Notes: generated by a model from the letters alone, not told the origin. A stretch of DNA of 64,000 bases from an uncultured Clostridia bacterium (GCA_947632195.1 CANROE010000003.1:60913-124912), one strand, 5' to 3'. Counted from the stretch's first letter, positions 1 to 10,006 are shown. Numbers and translations: made by a program.

Positions 1-750
1 ACAGGCGTAGCGGGAGGAATAGAGGGTCTCCTCCCCCTCGCAGTCGATGATAACGAGCCCGTCCGCAAGTTTTAGCGCCGTCTCCAAACTCTCGGTGAGC
101 CGCTTTAATACCCCCTCTTTGACGACGAGACGGTCCACGACGACGGAGATGTTGTGCTTGATGTTCTTTTCGAGCTTGATCTCCTCTTGCAGGTCGTAGA
201 CAATGCCGTCGATCTTGACGCGGGCGTAGCCGCTCTTGCGGAACCCTTGCAGTTCCTTGGTATACTCCCCCTTTCTGCCGCGCACGACGGGGGCGTTGAC
301 GAGAATTTTGCTCCCTGCGGGGAGCTCCATCACGCGGTCGGCGATCTCGTCCACCGTCTGGCGGCGGATTTCCCTGCCGCAGTTGGGGCAGTGCGGAATT
401 CCGATACGGGCGTATAAAAGACGGAGATAGTCGTAAATTTCGGTGACCGTGCCCACCGTGGAGCGGGGGTTGTGGCTGGTCGTCTTTTGGTCGATGGAGA
501 TGGCTGGCGAGAGCCCTTCGATACTCTCGACGTCGGGTTTTTCCATCATGCCGAGGAATTGGCGGGCATACGAGGAGAGGCTCTCCATATAGCGGCGCTG
601 GCCCTCGGCAAAGATGGTGTCGAAGGCAAGCGTAGACTTGCCCGAGCCGCTCACCCCCGTAAACACGGTGAGAGAGTTCCTCGGGATCTTGACGTCGATA
701 TTTTTGAGGTTGTTTTCTTTCGCCCCTTTTACATACAGATAATCTTTCAT
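1..750 (-). CDS. uvrA: Excinuclease ABC subunit A, N-terminal part (runs off window)
   Basis: UvrA is the damage-sensing ATPase of bacterial nucleotide excision repair and loads UvrB at lesions. Reading leftward from the ATG at 748-750, the protein begins [18 protein letters not shown], then the first Walker A loop GVSGSGKST (residues 32-40), the conserved [16 protein letters not shown] stretch, and a CPNCG zinc-ligand pair near residue 120. All 250 codons in the window are open; the rest lies beyond position 1. The start overlaps the upstream nucleotidase stop by 4 bases (ATGA), so the two are translationally coupled. uvrB lies just upstream, separated by that nucleotidase, which makes a repair operon likely. 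Identity is secure. Confidence 0.97.
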   Translation of the reverse strand, partial: MKDYLYVKGAKENNLKNIDVKIPRNSLTVFTGVSGSGKSTLAFDTIFAEGQRRYMESLSSYARQFLGMMEKPDVESIEGLSPAISIDQKTTSHNPRSTVGTVTEIYDYLRLLYARIGIPHCPNCGREIRRQTVDEIADRVMELPAGSKILVNAPVVRGRKGEYTKELQGFRKSGYARVKIDGIVYDLQEEIKLEKNIKHNISVVVDRLVVKEGVLKRLTESLETALKLADGLVIIDCEGEETLYSSRYAC

Positions 751-1334
751 GACTGTTTTTGCGCAAACGTTATTCTTTCTATCGCTTGTTCGATCTCTTC
801 CCACGTCTCGCCGTGATAGCGCACTTCTGTAGCGCGGGCTCGGCTGCTGCTGTCCGCAAACAACACGGCATTCACGCCCTGCGCCTGCGCCGAAAGGCAG
901 GTTTCCAAGCTGTCGTCGATGAGCGCCCCATAGCCGCGCTGCATGCACCATGCGCCCTTTTGCGAAATCCCCGTAACGAGCTCGTCATACGGAATGCGGT
1001 GCTTTTGCAGCCAATCGCGGGAGACTTTTTCGGGGTCGGAGAACCATTCCGTCGTGCGCGCCGTGAGCACCGTGACCGTGTGCCCCGCCTCTTTGAACGC
1101 ACGCAGCGCCTCCCTTGCCCCCTTGCGCGGTTCGGCCTCCGTAAAGACGGTCTCGCCGCCCGTGTGGACAAATTGCAGAACGTCCGCAAGCTCCCAATCG
1201 AATACGTCGACGATCGCGTGCGCGTCCCTGTCTTTGAGCTTGAACGGAAGCCCCATGCGCCCGATATATTCCTGCGCCTGCGTCACACGGTCGACAACGG
1301 AAAGGGTGTCGTCGATATCTACCGCTATCTTCAT
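747..1334 (-). CDS. HAD-superfamily 5'(3')-deoxyribonucleotidase-like protein
   Basis: A 195-residue HAD-fold phosphatase resembling the NT5C (5' nucleotidase, deoxy cytosolic) family. Motif I is at the N-terminus (DIDDTL, residues 6-11, both aspartates present). A motif II threonine follows in VTVLTART (about residue 90), and a motif IV-type [10 protein letters not shown] near residue 135. In this family the enzyme removes phosphate from nucleoside monophosphates; the exact substrate cannot be read here. It sits between uvrB (13 bp gap) and uvrA (4 bp overlap), so it is cotranscribed with excision-repair genes. A role in clearing nucleotides released during repair is only inference. Confidence 0.8.
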   Translation of the reverse strand: MKIAVDIDDTLSVVDRVTQAQEYIGRMGLPFKLKDRDAHAIVDVFDWELADVLQFVHTGGETVFTEAEPRKGAREALRAFKEAGHTVTVLTARTTEWFSDPEKVSRDWLQKHRIPYDELVTGISQKGAWCMQRGYGALIDDSLETCLSAQAQGVNAVLFADSSSRARATEVRYHGETWEEIEQAIERITFAQKQS

Positions 1335-1347
1335 TTCCGTTCCCTGC

Positions 1348-3309
1348 CTATTTTCTCATTCTCTTTCTCAGTTCGTTGATGGTCTCGCGTATCTCGATCG
1401 CCCGCTCGAAGTCGAGGGCGTTGGACGCAACTTTCATGAGCGCTTTAAGCTTTTCGATCTCCTCGGGAATATCTTTGAGCTTGATGTCCCCCGAAGGTTT
1501 CACCTTGCTCGTGATATTGAGGGAAGATTTGATCTCCTTGACGATGGTCCTCGGCACAATGCCGTGCGCCTCGTTGTACGCCTGTTGTTTGGCGCGGCGG
1601 CGGTTGGTTTCGCCGATGGCGCGCTCCATGCTCCCCGTCATCTCGTCGGCGTACATGATGACCCGTCCCTCCGCATTTCGCGCGGCACGGCCGATCGTCT
1701 GCACGAGGGAGGTCTCGCTCCGCAAAAAGCCCTCTTTGTCGGCGTCCAAAATGGCGACGAGTTTCACCTCGGGAAGGTCGAGCCCCTCGCGCAGCAGGTT
1801 GATACCGCAGAGCACGTCGAATTCCCCCGAACGCAACCCGTTGACGATGTCGATACGCTCCAACGTGTCGATGTCCGAGTGCATGTAGCGCACTTTGACG
1901 TTGTTCTCTTTCAGATAGTCAGTGAGCGATTCCGCCATGCGCTTTGTAAGCGTGGTGACGAGCACCCGCCCGCCGCTTTTGACGACGGTGTGAATTTCGG
2001 AGAGAAGATCGTCGATCTGTCCTTTGGTGGGCTTGACCGTGACGGGAGGATCGAGAAGCCCCGTAGGACGGATGAGCTGTTCGACGACCTGCCCCGCCTG
2101 TTCGAGCTCGTAGGGCGCGGGCGTTGCCGAAACGCAGATGAGCTGGGGCACCCGCGCGTCGAATTCCTCAAAGGTAAGCGGGCGGTTGTCGTAGGCGGAG
2201 CGCATGCGGAAACCGTAGTCCACCAGATTGATCTTGCGCGAAAGGTCGCCGTTGTACATGGCGCGGATCTGCGGAATGGTCATGTGGCTCTCGTCGATAA
2301 AGACGAGGAAGTTGGGCGGGAAATAGTCGAGCAGGGTAAAGGAGGGCTGCCCCGGGGAGCGGCCGTCGAAGTAGCGGGAATAGTTCTCGATCCCCGAACA
2401 GTAGCCGATCTCCCGCATCATTTCGAGGTCGTGCTCGGTGCGCTGGCGGAGGCGCTGCGCCTCCAAAAGTTTGCCCGCGTCCTCAAATGCCTTTACTTCC
2501 CCCTGCAAGTCCTCCTCGATCATGGAAAGCGCCGAGGAGAGCCGCTCGCTCCCCACCGCATAGTGGCTGGCGGGAAAGATGACGGCATGCGACAGGGAGG
2601 AGATGACCTTGCCTGTGACGACGTCCTCTTCGCCGAGGCTGTCGATCTCGTCGCCGAAAAACTCCACCCGTATTGCGACTTCGGAGTTGGAGGCGGGGAA
2701 AATTTCCACCACATCCCCCCGCACGCGGAAGGTGGAGCGCTTGAAATCCATGTCTCCGCGCGAATAGTGGATCTCCACGAGGCGGCGCAGAAGCTCGTCC
2801 CGCGCCATCTCCTGCCCGGGACGCAAAGACACGCCCAAACGGAAAAATTCCTCGGGCGCGCCGAGGCCGTAAATGCAGGAGACAGAGCTGACCACGATGA
2901 CGTCGTCCCGCTCTCCCAAAGAGCAGGTGGCGGCGTTGCGGAGCTTGTCGATCTCGTCGTTCATCGAGAGATCTTTTTCAATGTAAGTATCGGTGGAGGG
3001 AATGTAGCTCTCGGGCTGGTAGTAATCGTAGTACGAGACGAAATACTCCACGCGGTTGTGGGGAAAGAACTCGCGGAATTCCCCCGCAAGCTGAGCGGCG
3101 AGCGTCTTGTTGTGGGCGATGACAAGGGTGGGCCGCCCCACGTTTTTGATGACGTTTGCCATCGTGAACGTCTTGCCGCTGCCCGTAACGCCCACAAGCA
3201 CCTGCGTGCGGATCCCGTCGAGCACCCCTTCGGTGAGTTTTTCGATCGCCTCGGGCTGGTCCCCCGTGGGCGCAAAGGGAGATACAAGTTTAAAATCGTG
3301 ATGTTCCAT
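1348..3309 (-). CDS. uvrB: Excinuclease ABC subunit B
   Basis: UvrB is the helicase-like subunit that verifies DNA damage and holds UvrC at the lesion. From the chosen ATG at 3307-3309 the protein is 653 residues. It starts with [20 protein letters not shown], has Walker A GVTGSGKT (40-47), the beta-hairpin tyrosines in [12 protein letters not shown] near residue 92, the DExx-box DESH, the RAARN motif VI and a C-terminal UVR domain that binds UvrC. An open frame extends 22 codons further upstream, but the ATG at 3309 has a good GGAGGGG ribosome site and the family N-terminus. It is first of a uvrB-nucleotidase-uvrA cluster. Confidence 0.97.
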   Translation of the reverse strand: MEHHDFKLVSPFAPTGDQPEAIEKLTEGVLDGIRTQVLVGVTGSGKTFTMANVIKNVGRPTLVIAHNKTLAAQLAGEFREFFPHNRVEYFVSYYDYYQPESYIPSTDTYIEKDLSMNDEIDKLRNAATCSLGERDDVIVVSSVSCIYGLGAPEEFFRLGVSLRPGQEMARDELLRRLVEIHYSRGDMDFKRSTFRVRGDVVEIFPASNSEVAIRVEFFGDEIDSLGEEDVVTGKVISSLSHAVIFPASHYAVGSERLSSALSMIEEDLQGEVKAFEDAGKLLEAQRLRQRTEHDLEMMREIGYCSGIENYSRYFDGRSPGQPSFTLLDYFPPNFLVFIDESHMTIPQIRAMYNGDLSRKINLVDYGFRMRSAYDNRPLTFEEFDARVPQLICVSATPAPYELEQAGQVVEQLIRPTGLLDPPVTVKPTKGQIDDLLSEIHTVVKSGGRVLVTTLTKRMAESLTDYLKENNVKVRYMHSDIDTLERIDIVNGLRSGEFDVLCGINLLREGLDLPEVKLVAILDADKEGFLRSETSLVQTIGRAARNAEGRVIMYADEMTGSMERAIGETNRRRAKQQAYNEAHGIVPRTIVKEIKSSLNITSKVKPSGDIKLKDIPEEIEKLKALMKVASNALDFERAIEIRETINELRKRMRK

Positions 3310-3380
3310 GGTCGTATCCCCTCCTTTGCAAACATTCGTTTTATAAAGAATAGCCCTTTCGGGCGAAAAAGTCAAGCGTT

Positions 3381-3752
3381 TTAACCGAAGATCGCCCGAA
3401 GAAGCAGCCCCACCAAAAAGGTGACGACGGCGCCGAGGGCGGCAACGAGAATGCGGAACACGAGCCCCCGCTTTCTCTGGTAGTCGCGGCGGCGGTAGCT
3501 CATGCCCGCCTCGCGCATGTGGATGACGTACATCTTTTCCCCCTTGCGGTCGGACTCGACGAAATCGAAATAGCCGTCGAGAGCGAGACTGTTTAAGGCG
3601 CGCTCCAAGCTTACCTCGTCGAACTTGCCCTTTGCGGGGAGCACTGCCGTGAGCTCGTAGGGGGAGACGAGAAAACGCTCCTTACCGCCCGAGAGCTCAT
3701 AGACGGCGTTCATCACTTCGTTTTCACGGCGGTTGAGTCTGTCGCTGATCAT
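3381..3752 (-). CDS. Small winged-helix-like protein with C-terminal membrane helix
   Basis: A 123-residue protein of unknown function. Residues 1-75 look like a small winged-helix DNA-binding domain (helices with [10 protein letters not shown] and [14 protein letters not shown], then a wing-like EKMYVIHM strand pair). A basic [10 protein letters not shown] linker follows, then one hydrophobic helix ([21 protein letters not shown]) ends the protein. The ATG at 3752 was chosen because GAGGGG precedes it. It overlaps the stop of the upstream gene in an ATGA junction, so the two are coupled. The upstream neighbour has the same layout, suggesting divergent paralogues acting as a membrane-tethered pair. 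The function is not recognised. Confidence 0.7.
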   Translation of the reverse strand: MISDRLNRRENEVMNAVYELSGGKERFLVSPYELTAVLPAKGKFDEVSLERALNSLALDGYFDFVESDRKGEKMYVIHMREAGMSYRRRDYQRKRGLVFRILVAALGAVVTFLVGLLLRAIFG

Positions 3753-4123
3753 ATTCCCCTCGCGAGAAAGAAGATGAGCCACACGAGCAGCGCGCCGAGC
3801 AGTGCGCCGAAAAATCCGCCGAACATGGAGAGGAGGAGCACATCCGCGCGGCGGCGCACTCCCTCCCGTCGTTGCTCTTTGAGCGTTTGGAAATACAGTT
3901 TTCCCTCGGGAAGGGGACGGAGACAGTAGACGCCCTCCTCCGCATACCTGATCTCGATATAGCGGCGCTCTTCTAGGCGGGAAAGAGCGCTTTTTACGTC
4001 CTCTTTCGTCGCCCCCGCCGAAAGACAGGATAAAAGCTCCCCTTCATCGGCAATTTTAAAGCCGCCTTCGCCGCAAAGCGTATTGATCCTTTCGAGCAAA
4101 GCGCTCGCCCGTTCGTCCAACAT
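3749..4123 (-). CDS. Small winged-helix-like protein with C-terminal membrane helix (partner)
   Basis: A 124-residue protein of unknown function. It has an N-terminal alpha-helical region with a winged-helix look (KEDVKSALSRLEERRYIEIRY, then a VYCLRPL strand), a basic EQRREGVRRRADV linker and one strong C-terminal hydrophobic segment (MFGGFFGALLGALLVWLIFFL). Start chosen at 4123 because GGAGAAAGT sits directly upstream; an in-frame ATG five codons earlier has no such site. The following gene shares the same architecture and overlaps by 4 bases. Together they look like a two-gene unit between glnS and uvrB. No operon promoter was identified. Confidence 0.68.
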   Translation of the reverse strand: MLDERASALLERINTLCGEGGFKIADEGELLSCLSAGATKEDVKSALSRLEERRYIEIRYAEEGVYCLRPLPEGKLYFQTLKEQRREGVRRRADVLLLSMFGGFFGALLGALLVWLIFFLARGI

Positions 4124-4204
4124 ACTTTCTCCGCACACAGTATTGCCTTTTTGCGGAGACGCTATGCGAAAACGGGCGCGCGGCGTTCTTTGCCGAAGTT
4201 CTCT

Positions 4205-5830
4205 TTATTTGTTGAAGTTATCTTTGAGCGACACGATCTCGGACAAAACGAGCTTTTCGCCCTCGGTACATTTCTTGTAGTACCCCGTGCGCATGAGCTG
4301 GAACGCCGTCCCCTCCTCCGCCTCGGCAAGATAGGATTCCGCTTTGCCGGAAAGGATATGTTCGCTGTTTTCGTTCATGCGTTCCGAAAAGTCCTGCCCC
4401 GCGTAGTCCGCGTCGCGCAAGAGATGTTCGTAGCGGCGGACTTCCACGTCCTTGCAGGTGTGCGCGTCCACCCAATGGATGACCCCCTTCGCCTTGACAC
4501 CGCTCGTGTCCGAGCCGCTGCGCGAATCGGGAAGATAGGTCGCCTTGACCTCGACAACGTTCCCGTTTCCGTCGGTTATCGCCTCGTCGCAGCGCACGAT
4601 GTAGGCGTTTTTGAGGCGCACATAGCCGCCGAGTTTGCCGCGATAATATTTGGGAGGCGGATCGAGGGAAAAATCGCTCCGCTCGATGTAGAGCTCACCC
4701 GAGAAAGGTACTTTCCGCGTGCCCGCATGCTCGTCCGTCTGGTTGATCTCGAAGTCCACCTCTTCGCTGCCCGTGTAGTTCGTGATCGTGAGCTTTAAGG
4801 GATCGAGCACCGCCATTGCGCGGGGCGCGTGCGCGTTGAGATAGTCGCGCACCACCGCCTCGAAGTAGGAAATTTCACACTCCGAATTCGCCTTTGCAAC
4901 GCCGATACGGGAACAGAAGTCCTTGATCGCCTCGGCGGGAATGCCGCGGTTGCGGAGCCCCGCGAGGGTGGGCATTCTCGGGTCGTCCCAGCCGTGCACC
5001 GAGCCGTCCTCCACGAGCTTTTTGAGATAACGTTTGCTCATGACGAGGTTGGTGACGTTGAGCCGCGCGAACTCGATCTGGCGGGGTTTCGGGTCAAAGC
5101 CCAAATTGATCCCCACCCAATCGTACAGCGGGCGGTGATCCTCGAATTCGAGGGTGCAGAGGGAGTGGGTGACTCCCTGCAAATAGTCGCAGATGGGGTG
5201 GGCGTAGTCGTACATCGGGTAGATGCACCATTTGTCCCCCGTCCTATGATGGGTGGCGTGGAGAATGCGGTAGATGACGGGGTCGCGCAAATTGACGTTG
5301 GGCGAGGCCATGTCGATCTTGGCGCGGAGGCACTTTTCGCCGTCTGCGTACTTGCCCGCCTTCATTTCACGGAAGAGTTTCAAATTCTCTTCGACGCTCC
5401 TGTTCCGGTAGGGGCTCTCCTGCCCGGGCTCGGTGAGGGTGCCTCGGGTATTTTTGATCTCCTCGGCGGAGAGATCGCACACAAACGCCTTGCCGTCCGT
5501 GATGAGTTTTTCGGCAAATTCATAGATGGTATCGAAAAAGTCGGAGGCGTAGCACTCGCGCGCCCACTCGTAGCCGAGAAAATGAATGTCCCGCTTGATC
5601 GCGTCGACATACTCCGTCTTTTCCTTGCTCGGGTTGGTGTCGTCGAAAAAGAGGTTGCATTTGCCACCGTACTTTTCCGCCGTGCCGAAGTTGACAAACA
5701 TGCTCTTTGCATGCCCGATGTGCAAATATCCGTTGGGCTCGGGGGGAAAACGGGTCTGAATGCTCGTAAGTTTTCCCGATCTGAGGTCGTCCTCGACGAT
5801 CTGCTGAATAAAGTTTTCCGCTTCTGCCAT
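4205..5830 (-). CDS. glnS: Glutaminyl-tRNA synthetase
   Basis: Class I aminoacyl-tRNA synthetase that charges tRNA-Gln directly. From the ATG at 5830 (AAGGAGAACCATC upstream) the protein is 541 residues, the usual GlnRS length. The signature FPPEPNGYLHIGHAKS has HIGH at residues 37-40, the KMSKS-type loop VMSKRYL lies near residue 265, and the C-terminal part is the GlnRS/GluRS anticodon-binding beta-barrel. GlnRS is present in only part of the Firmicutes; others use Glu-tRNA-Gln amidation. The -10 box (TGCTATAAT, 5856-5864 on the opposite strand) gives a short leader of about 20 nt. The gene stands alone upstream of the small membrane pair. Confidence 0.95.
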   Translation of the reverse strand: MAEAENFIQQIVEDDLRSGKLTSIQTRFPPEPNGYLHIGHAKSMFVNFGTAEKYGGKCNLFFDDTNPSKEKTEYVDAIKRDIHFLGYEWARECYASDFFDTIYEFAEKLITDGKAFVCDLSAEEIKNTRGTLTEPGQESPYRNRSVEENLKLFREMKAGKYADGEKCLRAKIDMASPNVNLRDPVIYRILHATHHRTGDKWCIYPMYDYAHPICDYLQGVTHSLCTLEFEDHRPLYDWVGINLGFDPKPRQIEFARLNVTNLVMSKRYLKKLVEDGSVHGWDDPRMPTLAGLRNRGIPAEAIKDFCSRIGVAKANSECEISYFEAVVRDYLNAHAPRAMAVLDPLKLTITNYTGSEEVDFEINQTDEHAGTRKVPFSGELYIERSDFSLDPPPKYYRGKLGGYVRLKNAYIVRCDEAITDGNGNVVEVKATYLPDSRSGSDTSGVKAKGVIHWVDAHTCKDVEVRRYEHLLRDADYAGQDFSERMNENSEHILSGKAESYLAEAEEGTAFQLMRTGYYKKCTEGEKLVLSEIVSLKDNFNK

Positions 5831-5912
5831 GATGGTTCTCCTTATTTCTTTCGACATTATAGCACATCTGCGCCAAAAACGGTACTGTTTGAACGGGAAA
5901 TCGCAAAAAAAG

Positions 5913-6107
5913 CGGAGAAATCTCGGTTATGATAATGCGGTAGAGATGTCTCGACTACGCTCGACATGACAAGTTTAGGAATGGCGTTCTGTTCCCGCTT
6001 GCTTTCCCAATCTGTCTTTTCGACCGAAACGAATGCAATGAGCGGAGTGGAGAAATCTCGCCTTGTTATAATGCGGTAGAGATGTCTCGACAAGCTCGAA
6101 ATGACAT
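5913..6107. repeat. Dispersed repeat cluster (family A)
   Basis: Two copies of a repeat whose core is GAGAAATCTCG, an AT-rich centre, then GCGGTAGAGATGTCTCGAC, flanked by outward arms resembling TGTCATTTCGA and TCGACATGACA. Copy one is about 5913-5970 and copy two about 6017-6106. The arms are roughly inverted, so the unit resembles a small palindromic mobile repeat. No coding potential is visible between glnS and the PAP2 gene apart from these. Confidence 0.8.
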
Positions 6108-6114
6108 TCGGAAA

Positions 6115-6147
6115 GCCGCCCGCCGCGCATTTTGCGCGGCGGGCGGC
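6115..6147. other. Perfect 14-bp GC-rich hairpin
   Basis: The arms 6115-6128 and 6134-6147 are perfectly complementary (GCCGCCCGCCGCGC) around the loop ATTTT. No clear U-tract follows on either strand, so it is less convincing as a terminator than the similar hairpins elsewhere in the window. It lies just after a family A repeat and before the PAP2 promoter. Confidence 0.55.
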
Positions 6148-6167
6148 AAGAGGGATCGCTGATTTTC

Positions 6168-6196
6168 TTGCTATTTCCGAAAAACCGTGCTATAAT
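6168..6196 (+). promoter_or_regulatory. Promoter of PAP2 gene, start codon 10 nt from the -10 box
   Basis: The -35 box is TTGCTA (6168-6173), followed by a 17-bp spacer and the extended -10 TGCTATAAT ending at 6196. The ATG is at 6207, so the transcript should start within a few bases of the start codon and carry no ribosome site. Confidence 0.75.
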
Positions 6197-6206
6197 AATA
6201 GCCGTT

Positions 6207-7052
6207 ATGGAAGCGGCGATATTACAATTTTTCGAGGGGATCCGCTGTTCCTTCCTCGATGTGTTCTTCGGGGTCTTTTCGGTGCTCGGAGAGGCGATGA
6301 TCGTGGGCGGGGTCGCCATCCTCGTCTTTTGGCTTGCGCCCAAGCGCGCGGGCGAACAGATCATCATGACCGCCCTCACCTCCTTCCCCATCAACTCCTT
6401 TATGAAATTCATGATCGCGCGGCCCCGTCCCTTTGTGGCGGGGGTGGTGGAATACCGCGAGCCGCCCTTCCTCGCCGATGAGCTCGACCTATACGCCTCC
6501 TTCCCGAGCGGACATACCCAATCTTCGGGAAGCTTTGCGTTTGCAACGGCGAGTACGGTCAAAAAAATTCTTGCGTGGGTGATCGCGGGCGCGCTCATTC
6601 TGCTCGTCATGCTCGCCCGCCTCTATTTCGGTGCACACTACCCCACCGACGTTTTGGCAGGGCTCTGTTTCGGGCTCATCATCGCCCTTGCGTGGACGGC
6701 GATCTTCCGCTATGCCTACGCCTACCGCTACCTCATTCTCCTCTGCCTTGCGGCGGTGGCAATATTCCCCTGTTTCATGCCGAACGTGGCGCACGATTAT
6801 ATTCAAGCGACCGGACTTTTGACGGGCGCGGCACTCGCCCTCGGCGCGGCGCACTTTTCCTTGCCCGAACATACCTGCCCCTTCCCGCGCAGGCTTTGGC
6901 GCGTCCCCGTGGGCGCGGCGATCGTGGGCGTTGTGTTCGTATTCTGCCTGCTCTTCCCCGAAGGAGAGGCGTTCTCCCTGCTCAAATGGTTCCTCGTGGC
7001 GTTCGCGGCGGGCTTTCCCGCACCCTTTGTGTTCTCTCTTCTCAAAATATAG
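6207..7052 (+). CDS. PAP2-family membrane phosphatase
   Basis: A 281-residue integral membrane phosphatase of the phosphatidic acid phosphatase type 2 family, whose members remove phosphate from lipid or polyprenyl phosphates at the membrane. The three signature motifs are present: K67-x6-RP (KFMIARPRP), PSGH at 100-103, and R138-x5-H144-x3-D148 (RLYFGAHYPTD). Several hydrophobic segments surround them and continue to the C-terminus, which is longer than in minimal family members. The ATG at 6207 is preferred over an upstream in-frame start because the promoter lies between them. Undecaprenyl pyrophosphate or phosphatidylglycerol phosphate are possible substrates; neither can be proved here. 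Confidence 0.88.
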   Translation: MEAAILQFFEGIRCSFLDVFFGVFSVLGEAMIVGGVAILVFWLAPKRAGEQIIMTALTSFPINSFMKFMIARPRPFVAGVVEYREPPFLADELDLYASFPSGHTQSSGSFAFATASTVKKILAWVIAGALILLVMLARLYFGAHYPTDVLAGLCFGLIIALAWTAIFRYAYAYRYLILLCLAAVAIFPCFMPNVAHDYIQATGLLTGAALALGAAHFSLPEHTCPFPRRLWRVPVGAAIVGVVFVFCLLFPEGEAFSLLKWFLVAFAAGFPAPFVFSLLKI

Positions 7053-7065
7053 CCCCCTCAAACGC

Positions 7066-7094
7066 TTGACGGCAACCTTCAAACATGATACCAT
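7066..7094 (+). promoter_or_regulatory. Probable glyS promoter
   Basis: TTGACG (7066-7071), a 17-bp spacer, then TACCAT (7089-7094) preceded by the TGA of an extended -10. The leader to the ATG at 7138 is about 37 nt, which is too short for a T-box. Confidence 0.55.
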
Positions 7095-7137
7095 ATTACG
7101 GAAATTACGATCAATTTAGAATAAAAGGAGCAATTCT

Positions 7138-8514
7138 ATGGCAAACAGCGGCGTGACGATGGACAAACTTGTAGCGCTTTGCAAAAATCGCGGCATCATC
7201 TTTCCCGGTAGCGAAATTTACGGTGGCATGGGCAACACCTGGGACTACGGCCCCGTCGGCGTGGAGATCAAGAACAACATCAAGCGGGCGTGGTGGAAAC
7301 GCTTTGTACAGGAGAGCGAAAACTCCTTCGGCGTGGACGCCGCCATTCTGATGAACTCCCGCGTGTGGGAGGCGAGCGGGCACACCACCTCCTTCTCCGA
7401 CCCCAAGATGGACTGCAAGTCCTGCAAGACCCGCCACAGAGCGGACAACCTCATCGAGGCGCACAGCAAGGGCGCCGTCAATCCCGACCTCATGTCCAAC
7501 GAGGAGATGGAAACGTACATTCAGGAACATCACGTCTGCTGCCCCGTGTGCGGCAACTTCAACTGGACGAACATCCGCACCTTCAACCTCATGTTCGAGA
7601 CGTCGCGCGGCGTGACCGACGAGAGCCAGAACAAAATTTATCTCCGTCCCGAGACGGCGCAGGGAGAATTCGTCAACTTCGGCAACGTGCAGCGCTCGGT
7701 GCGCGCAAAAGTCCCCTTCGGCATCGCGCAGATCGGCAAAGCCTTCCGCAACGAGATCACCCCCGGCAACTTCATCTTCCGCACCATCGAATTCGAGCAG
7801 ATGGAGCACCAATGGTTCTGCAAAGAGGGCACGGACGGGGAGTACTATGAGGAATTCAAACAAAAGGCGTTCCAATTCCTCGTCGACCTCGGCTTTGATC
7901 CCGAACATCTCCGTTTCCACGACCACGACAAGCTCGCCCACTACGCAAAACAGGCCTGCGACATCCAATATCTCTATCCCATGGGCTGGCAGGAACTCAA
8001 CGGCATTCACAACCGCACCGATTACGACCTTTCCCGCCACCAGGAATATTCGGGGAAATCTCTCCTCTATGTCGATCCCTTCGACGGGAGCAAATTCATC
8101 CCCTATGTCATCGAATACTCCATCGGCGCAGACCGTCTCATGCTCGCGGTGCTCTCCGAGGCGTACGAGGAGCAGACCCTCGAAGGCGGCGACGTGCGCA
8201 ACGTATTGCATTTCCATCCCGCGATCGCGGCATACAAGGCGGCCGTCCTGCCCTTGCAGAAAAACCTCGCGCCCAAGGCAAAGGAGATTTTGGCAGGGCT
8301 CAGAAAACAGTTCTCCGTCACCTACGACGAGGCGGGCTCCATCGGCAAGCGCTACCGCCGCCAGGACGAGATCGGAACGCCCTACTGCATCACCATCGAC
8401 TTCGATACGTTGGAGGACGGCACCGTGACGGTGCGCGACCGCGACAGCATGGAACAGATCCGTCTGCCCGCAGAGGCGCTTGCCGCCTTCCTCTCCGAAA
8501 AGTGCGCATTTTAA
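7138..8514 (+). CDS. glyS: Glycyl-tRNA synthetase (single-chain class II type)
   Basis: Charges tRNA-Gly. This is the homodimeric form (458 residues), not the separate alpha and beta subunits. The N-terminus carries [21 protein letters not shown] (motif 1 region). A zinc-binding CPVCG and CKSC pair follows. The motif 2 region [12 protein letters not shown] and [10 protein letters not shown] is followed by a C-terminal motif 3 with the arginine of SIGADRLML, and the anticodon-binding domain ends the protein. The ribosome site AAAGGAG is 7 nt before the ATG. It lies downstream of the PAP2 gene with its own promoter and ends at a strong terminator. Confidence 0.96.
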   Translation: MANSGVTMDKLVALCKNRGIIFPGSEIYGGMGNTWDYGPVGVEIKNNIKRAWWKRFVQESENSFGVDAAILMNSRVWEASGHTTSFSDPKMDCKSCKTRHRADNLIEAHSKGAVNPDLMSNEEMETYIQEHHVCCPVCGNFNWTNIRTFNLMFETSRGVTDESQNKIYLRPETAQGEFVNFGNVQRSVRAKVPFGIAQIGKAFRNEITPGNFIFRTIEFEQMEHQWFCKEGTDGEYYEEFKQKAFQFLVDLGFDPEHLRFHDHDKLAHYAKQACDIQYLYPMGWQELNGIHNRTDYDLSRHQEYSGKSLLYVDPFDGSKFIPYVIEYSIGADRLMLAVLSEAYEEQTLEGGDVRNVLHFHPAIAAYKAAVLPLQKNLAPKAKEILAGLRKQFSVTYDEAGSIGKRYRRQDEIGTPYCITIDFDTLEDGTVTVRDRDSMEQIRLPAEALAAFLSEKCAF

Positions 8515-8522
8515 AAACTTAC

Positions 8523-8562
8523 GCCGCCCGCGCGCTTTTTAAAAAGCGCGCGGGCGGCTTTT
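8523..8562 (+). terminator. glyS terminator
   Basis: A perfect 18-bp palindromic stem (8523-8540 with 8541-8558) followed by TTTTC on the plus strand. Confidence 0.85.
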
Positions 8563-8618
8563 CAAGCGCGGACGCATAAGAGCGGGGAAAAATTGTCATA
8601 AAAATATATGATATTTTC

Positions 8619-8647
8619 TTGACAAAGCTCACTCAACAATTTATAAT
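8619..8647 (+). promoter_or_regulatory. Full-consensus sigma-A promoter of glycosyltransferase gene
   Basis: TTGACA (8619-8624), exactly 17 bp, then TATAAT (8642-8647). The predicted start is about 8654, directly before the ribosome site GAAAGGAG, so the leader is only about a dozen nucleotides. Confidence 0.85.
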
Positions 8648-8665
8648 ACAGAGAAAGGAGAGAGT

Positions 8666-10006
8666 ATGAGCGTTCTCATTCGCAATATTCTGCTCGTTTA
8701 CGGGGTGCTTTCCCTGTTGGCGGTGCTCTTATATTTGCCGAAGATCCTCGGGTTCCGGTTCGGGTTCAAGAAACCCCAATATAAGCGCGCGCAGGAAAAG
8801 CGCAGGATCTCCGTCATCATACCCGCGCGCGGGGAGAGCGAGATCATCGGCGATCTCTTTGCCTCTCTCAAAAAACAGACCTACGACCCCGCTTTTTTTG
8901 ACGTCAACGTCATCGTAAAGGAAGAGGACGACCCCACCGTGGCGCTCGCCAAAGAGTTCGGCGCAAAGGTGTTCGTCGTTTCCCGCCAGCACTGCAAGGG
9001 GGACGCCCTCGACGGCTACTTCCAGGCGCTCACGCAAGAACAGCTTGCCGCTTATGAGGCGTTCGTCATCGTGGACGCCGACGCGGTACTCGCGCCCGAT
9101 TACCTCTTTGAGCTCAACAATGCCCTCGAACACGACTACGACATCTATCTCACCCGCAAATTCGCCAAAAATTATTTGGGCGAAAAAAAGGACCGCTCCG
9201 TCTTTTCCAACTGCTCCACCCTCACCTGGCCGATGATCGACGACCTCGGAAATTTATACCGTATGCAAAAAGACATTCCCCTCAATCTCTGCGGGCAGGG
9301 CATGATGCTCCGCCGAAAGGTGATCGAGGAGATCGGCGGCTGGCCCTATCGCACCCTCACCGAGGACTACGAACTCAAATTGGACAGCCTTCTGCATGGG
9401 TTCAAATCAATGTTCTATCCCTACGCCATCATCTACACGGAGGAGGCGCTCGGGCACAAGGAGAACTACACCCGCCGCGTGCGCTGGCTCACGGGATATT
9501 CGCAGTGCGATAAAAAGTACAAGTCGGAGATCAAGCGCCGCGCAAAGGAGCGCGGAAAAATGACAAACGGGGAGCGGGAGTACTTCTTCGGCATCGTGCC
9601 CCTTCTGATGTTTGCCGTCACCACGATCGTCACCATGCTCACGGGCGCCTCGCTTGCCGTTTTCTACGCCCTGCACCACGACCTCAACTGGTTTTTCGCA
9701 AGTTGGCTCCTCCTCTTTATGCCCTTCTGGATCATGTACACCATGCTCTTCTTTTTCAGTCTGCTTGCGATGTACTCCGACCGCGACGCCTTCCGCGCAC
9801 TTTCCGGTTGGGAAAAGTTCGGCATGCTGCTCTTTAACCCCTTCTACCTTCTCGAATATATCCCCATCTTCCTCGCCAGCCGCGTCTATGTGCACAAGAA
9901 CAAGACGCCCGCCTGGAAACAGACGGAACGCATCCGCTACGGCGGGAAAAACGTTGCGGAACGCGCCGCAGAGAGCAGAGAGGAAGAACAGCGGAAAGTG
10001 AATTGA
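8666..10006 (+). CDS. Membrane-bound family 2 glycosyltransferase
   Basis: A 446-residue processive-type GT2 enzyme. One N-terminal membrane helix (residues about 4-28) precedes a GT-A catalytic domain beginning ISVIIPARGESEIIGDLFASL. The metal/nucleotide-sugar aspartates appear in IVDADAVL, the acceptor-site TEDYEL motif follows, and RRVRWLTGY matches the (Q/R)xxRW motif. Three or more membrane segments follow (FFGIVPLLMFAVTTIVTML, FFASWLLLFMPFWIMYTMLFFFSLL, FYLLEYIPIFLAS). Such enzymes make polysaccharides or glycolipids at the inner face of the membrane. The product cannot be told from sequence. It is a single-gene unit with a perfect promoter and a shared terminator. Confidence 0.85.
   Translation: MSVLIRNILLVYGVLSLLAVLLYLPKILGFRFGFKKPQYKRAQEKRRISVIIPARGESEIIGDLFASLKKQTYDPAFFDVNVIVKEEDDPTVALAKEFGAKVFVVSRQHCKGDALDGYFQALTQEQLAAYEAFVIVDADAVLAPDYLFELNNALEHDYDIYLTRKFAKNYLGEKKDRSVFSNCSTLTWPMIDDLGNLYRMQKDIPLNLCGQGMMLRRKVIEEIGGWPYRTLTEDYELKLDSLLHGFKSMFYPYAIIYTEEALGHKENYTRRVRWLTGYSQCDKKYKSEIKRRAKERGKMTNGEREYFFGIVPLLMFAVTTIVTMLTGASLAVFYALHHDLNWFFASWLLLFMPFWIMYTMLFFFSLLAMYSDRDAFRALSGWEKFGMLLFNPFYLLEYIPIFLASRVYVHKNKTPAWKQTERIRYGGKNVAERAAESREEEQRKVN

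Noticed and set aside
943..3384. An 813-codon open frame on the plus strand
   Set aside because: It lies entirely antisense to uvrB and the nucleotidase, which are certain. Its composition is that of a high-GC antisense shadow.
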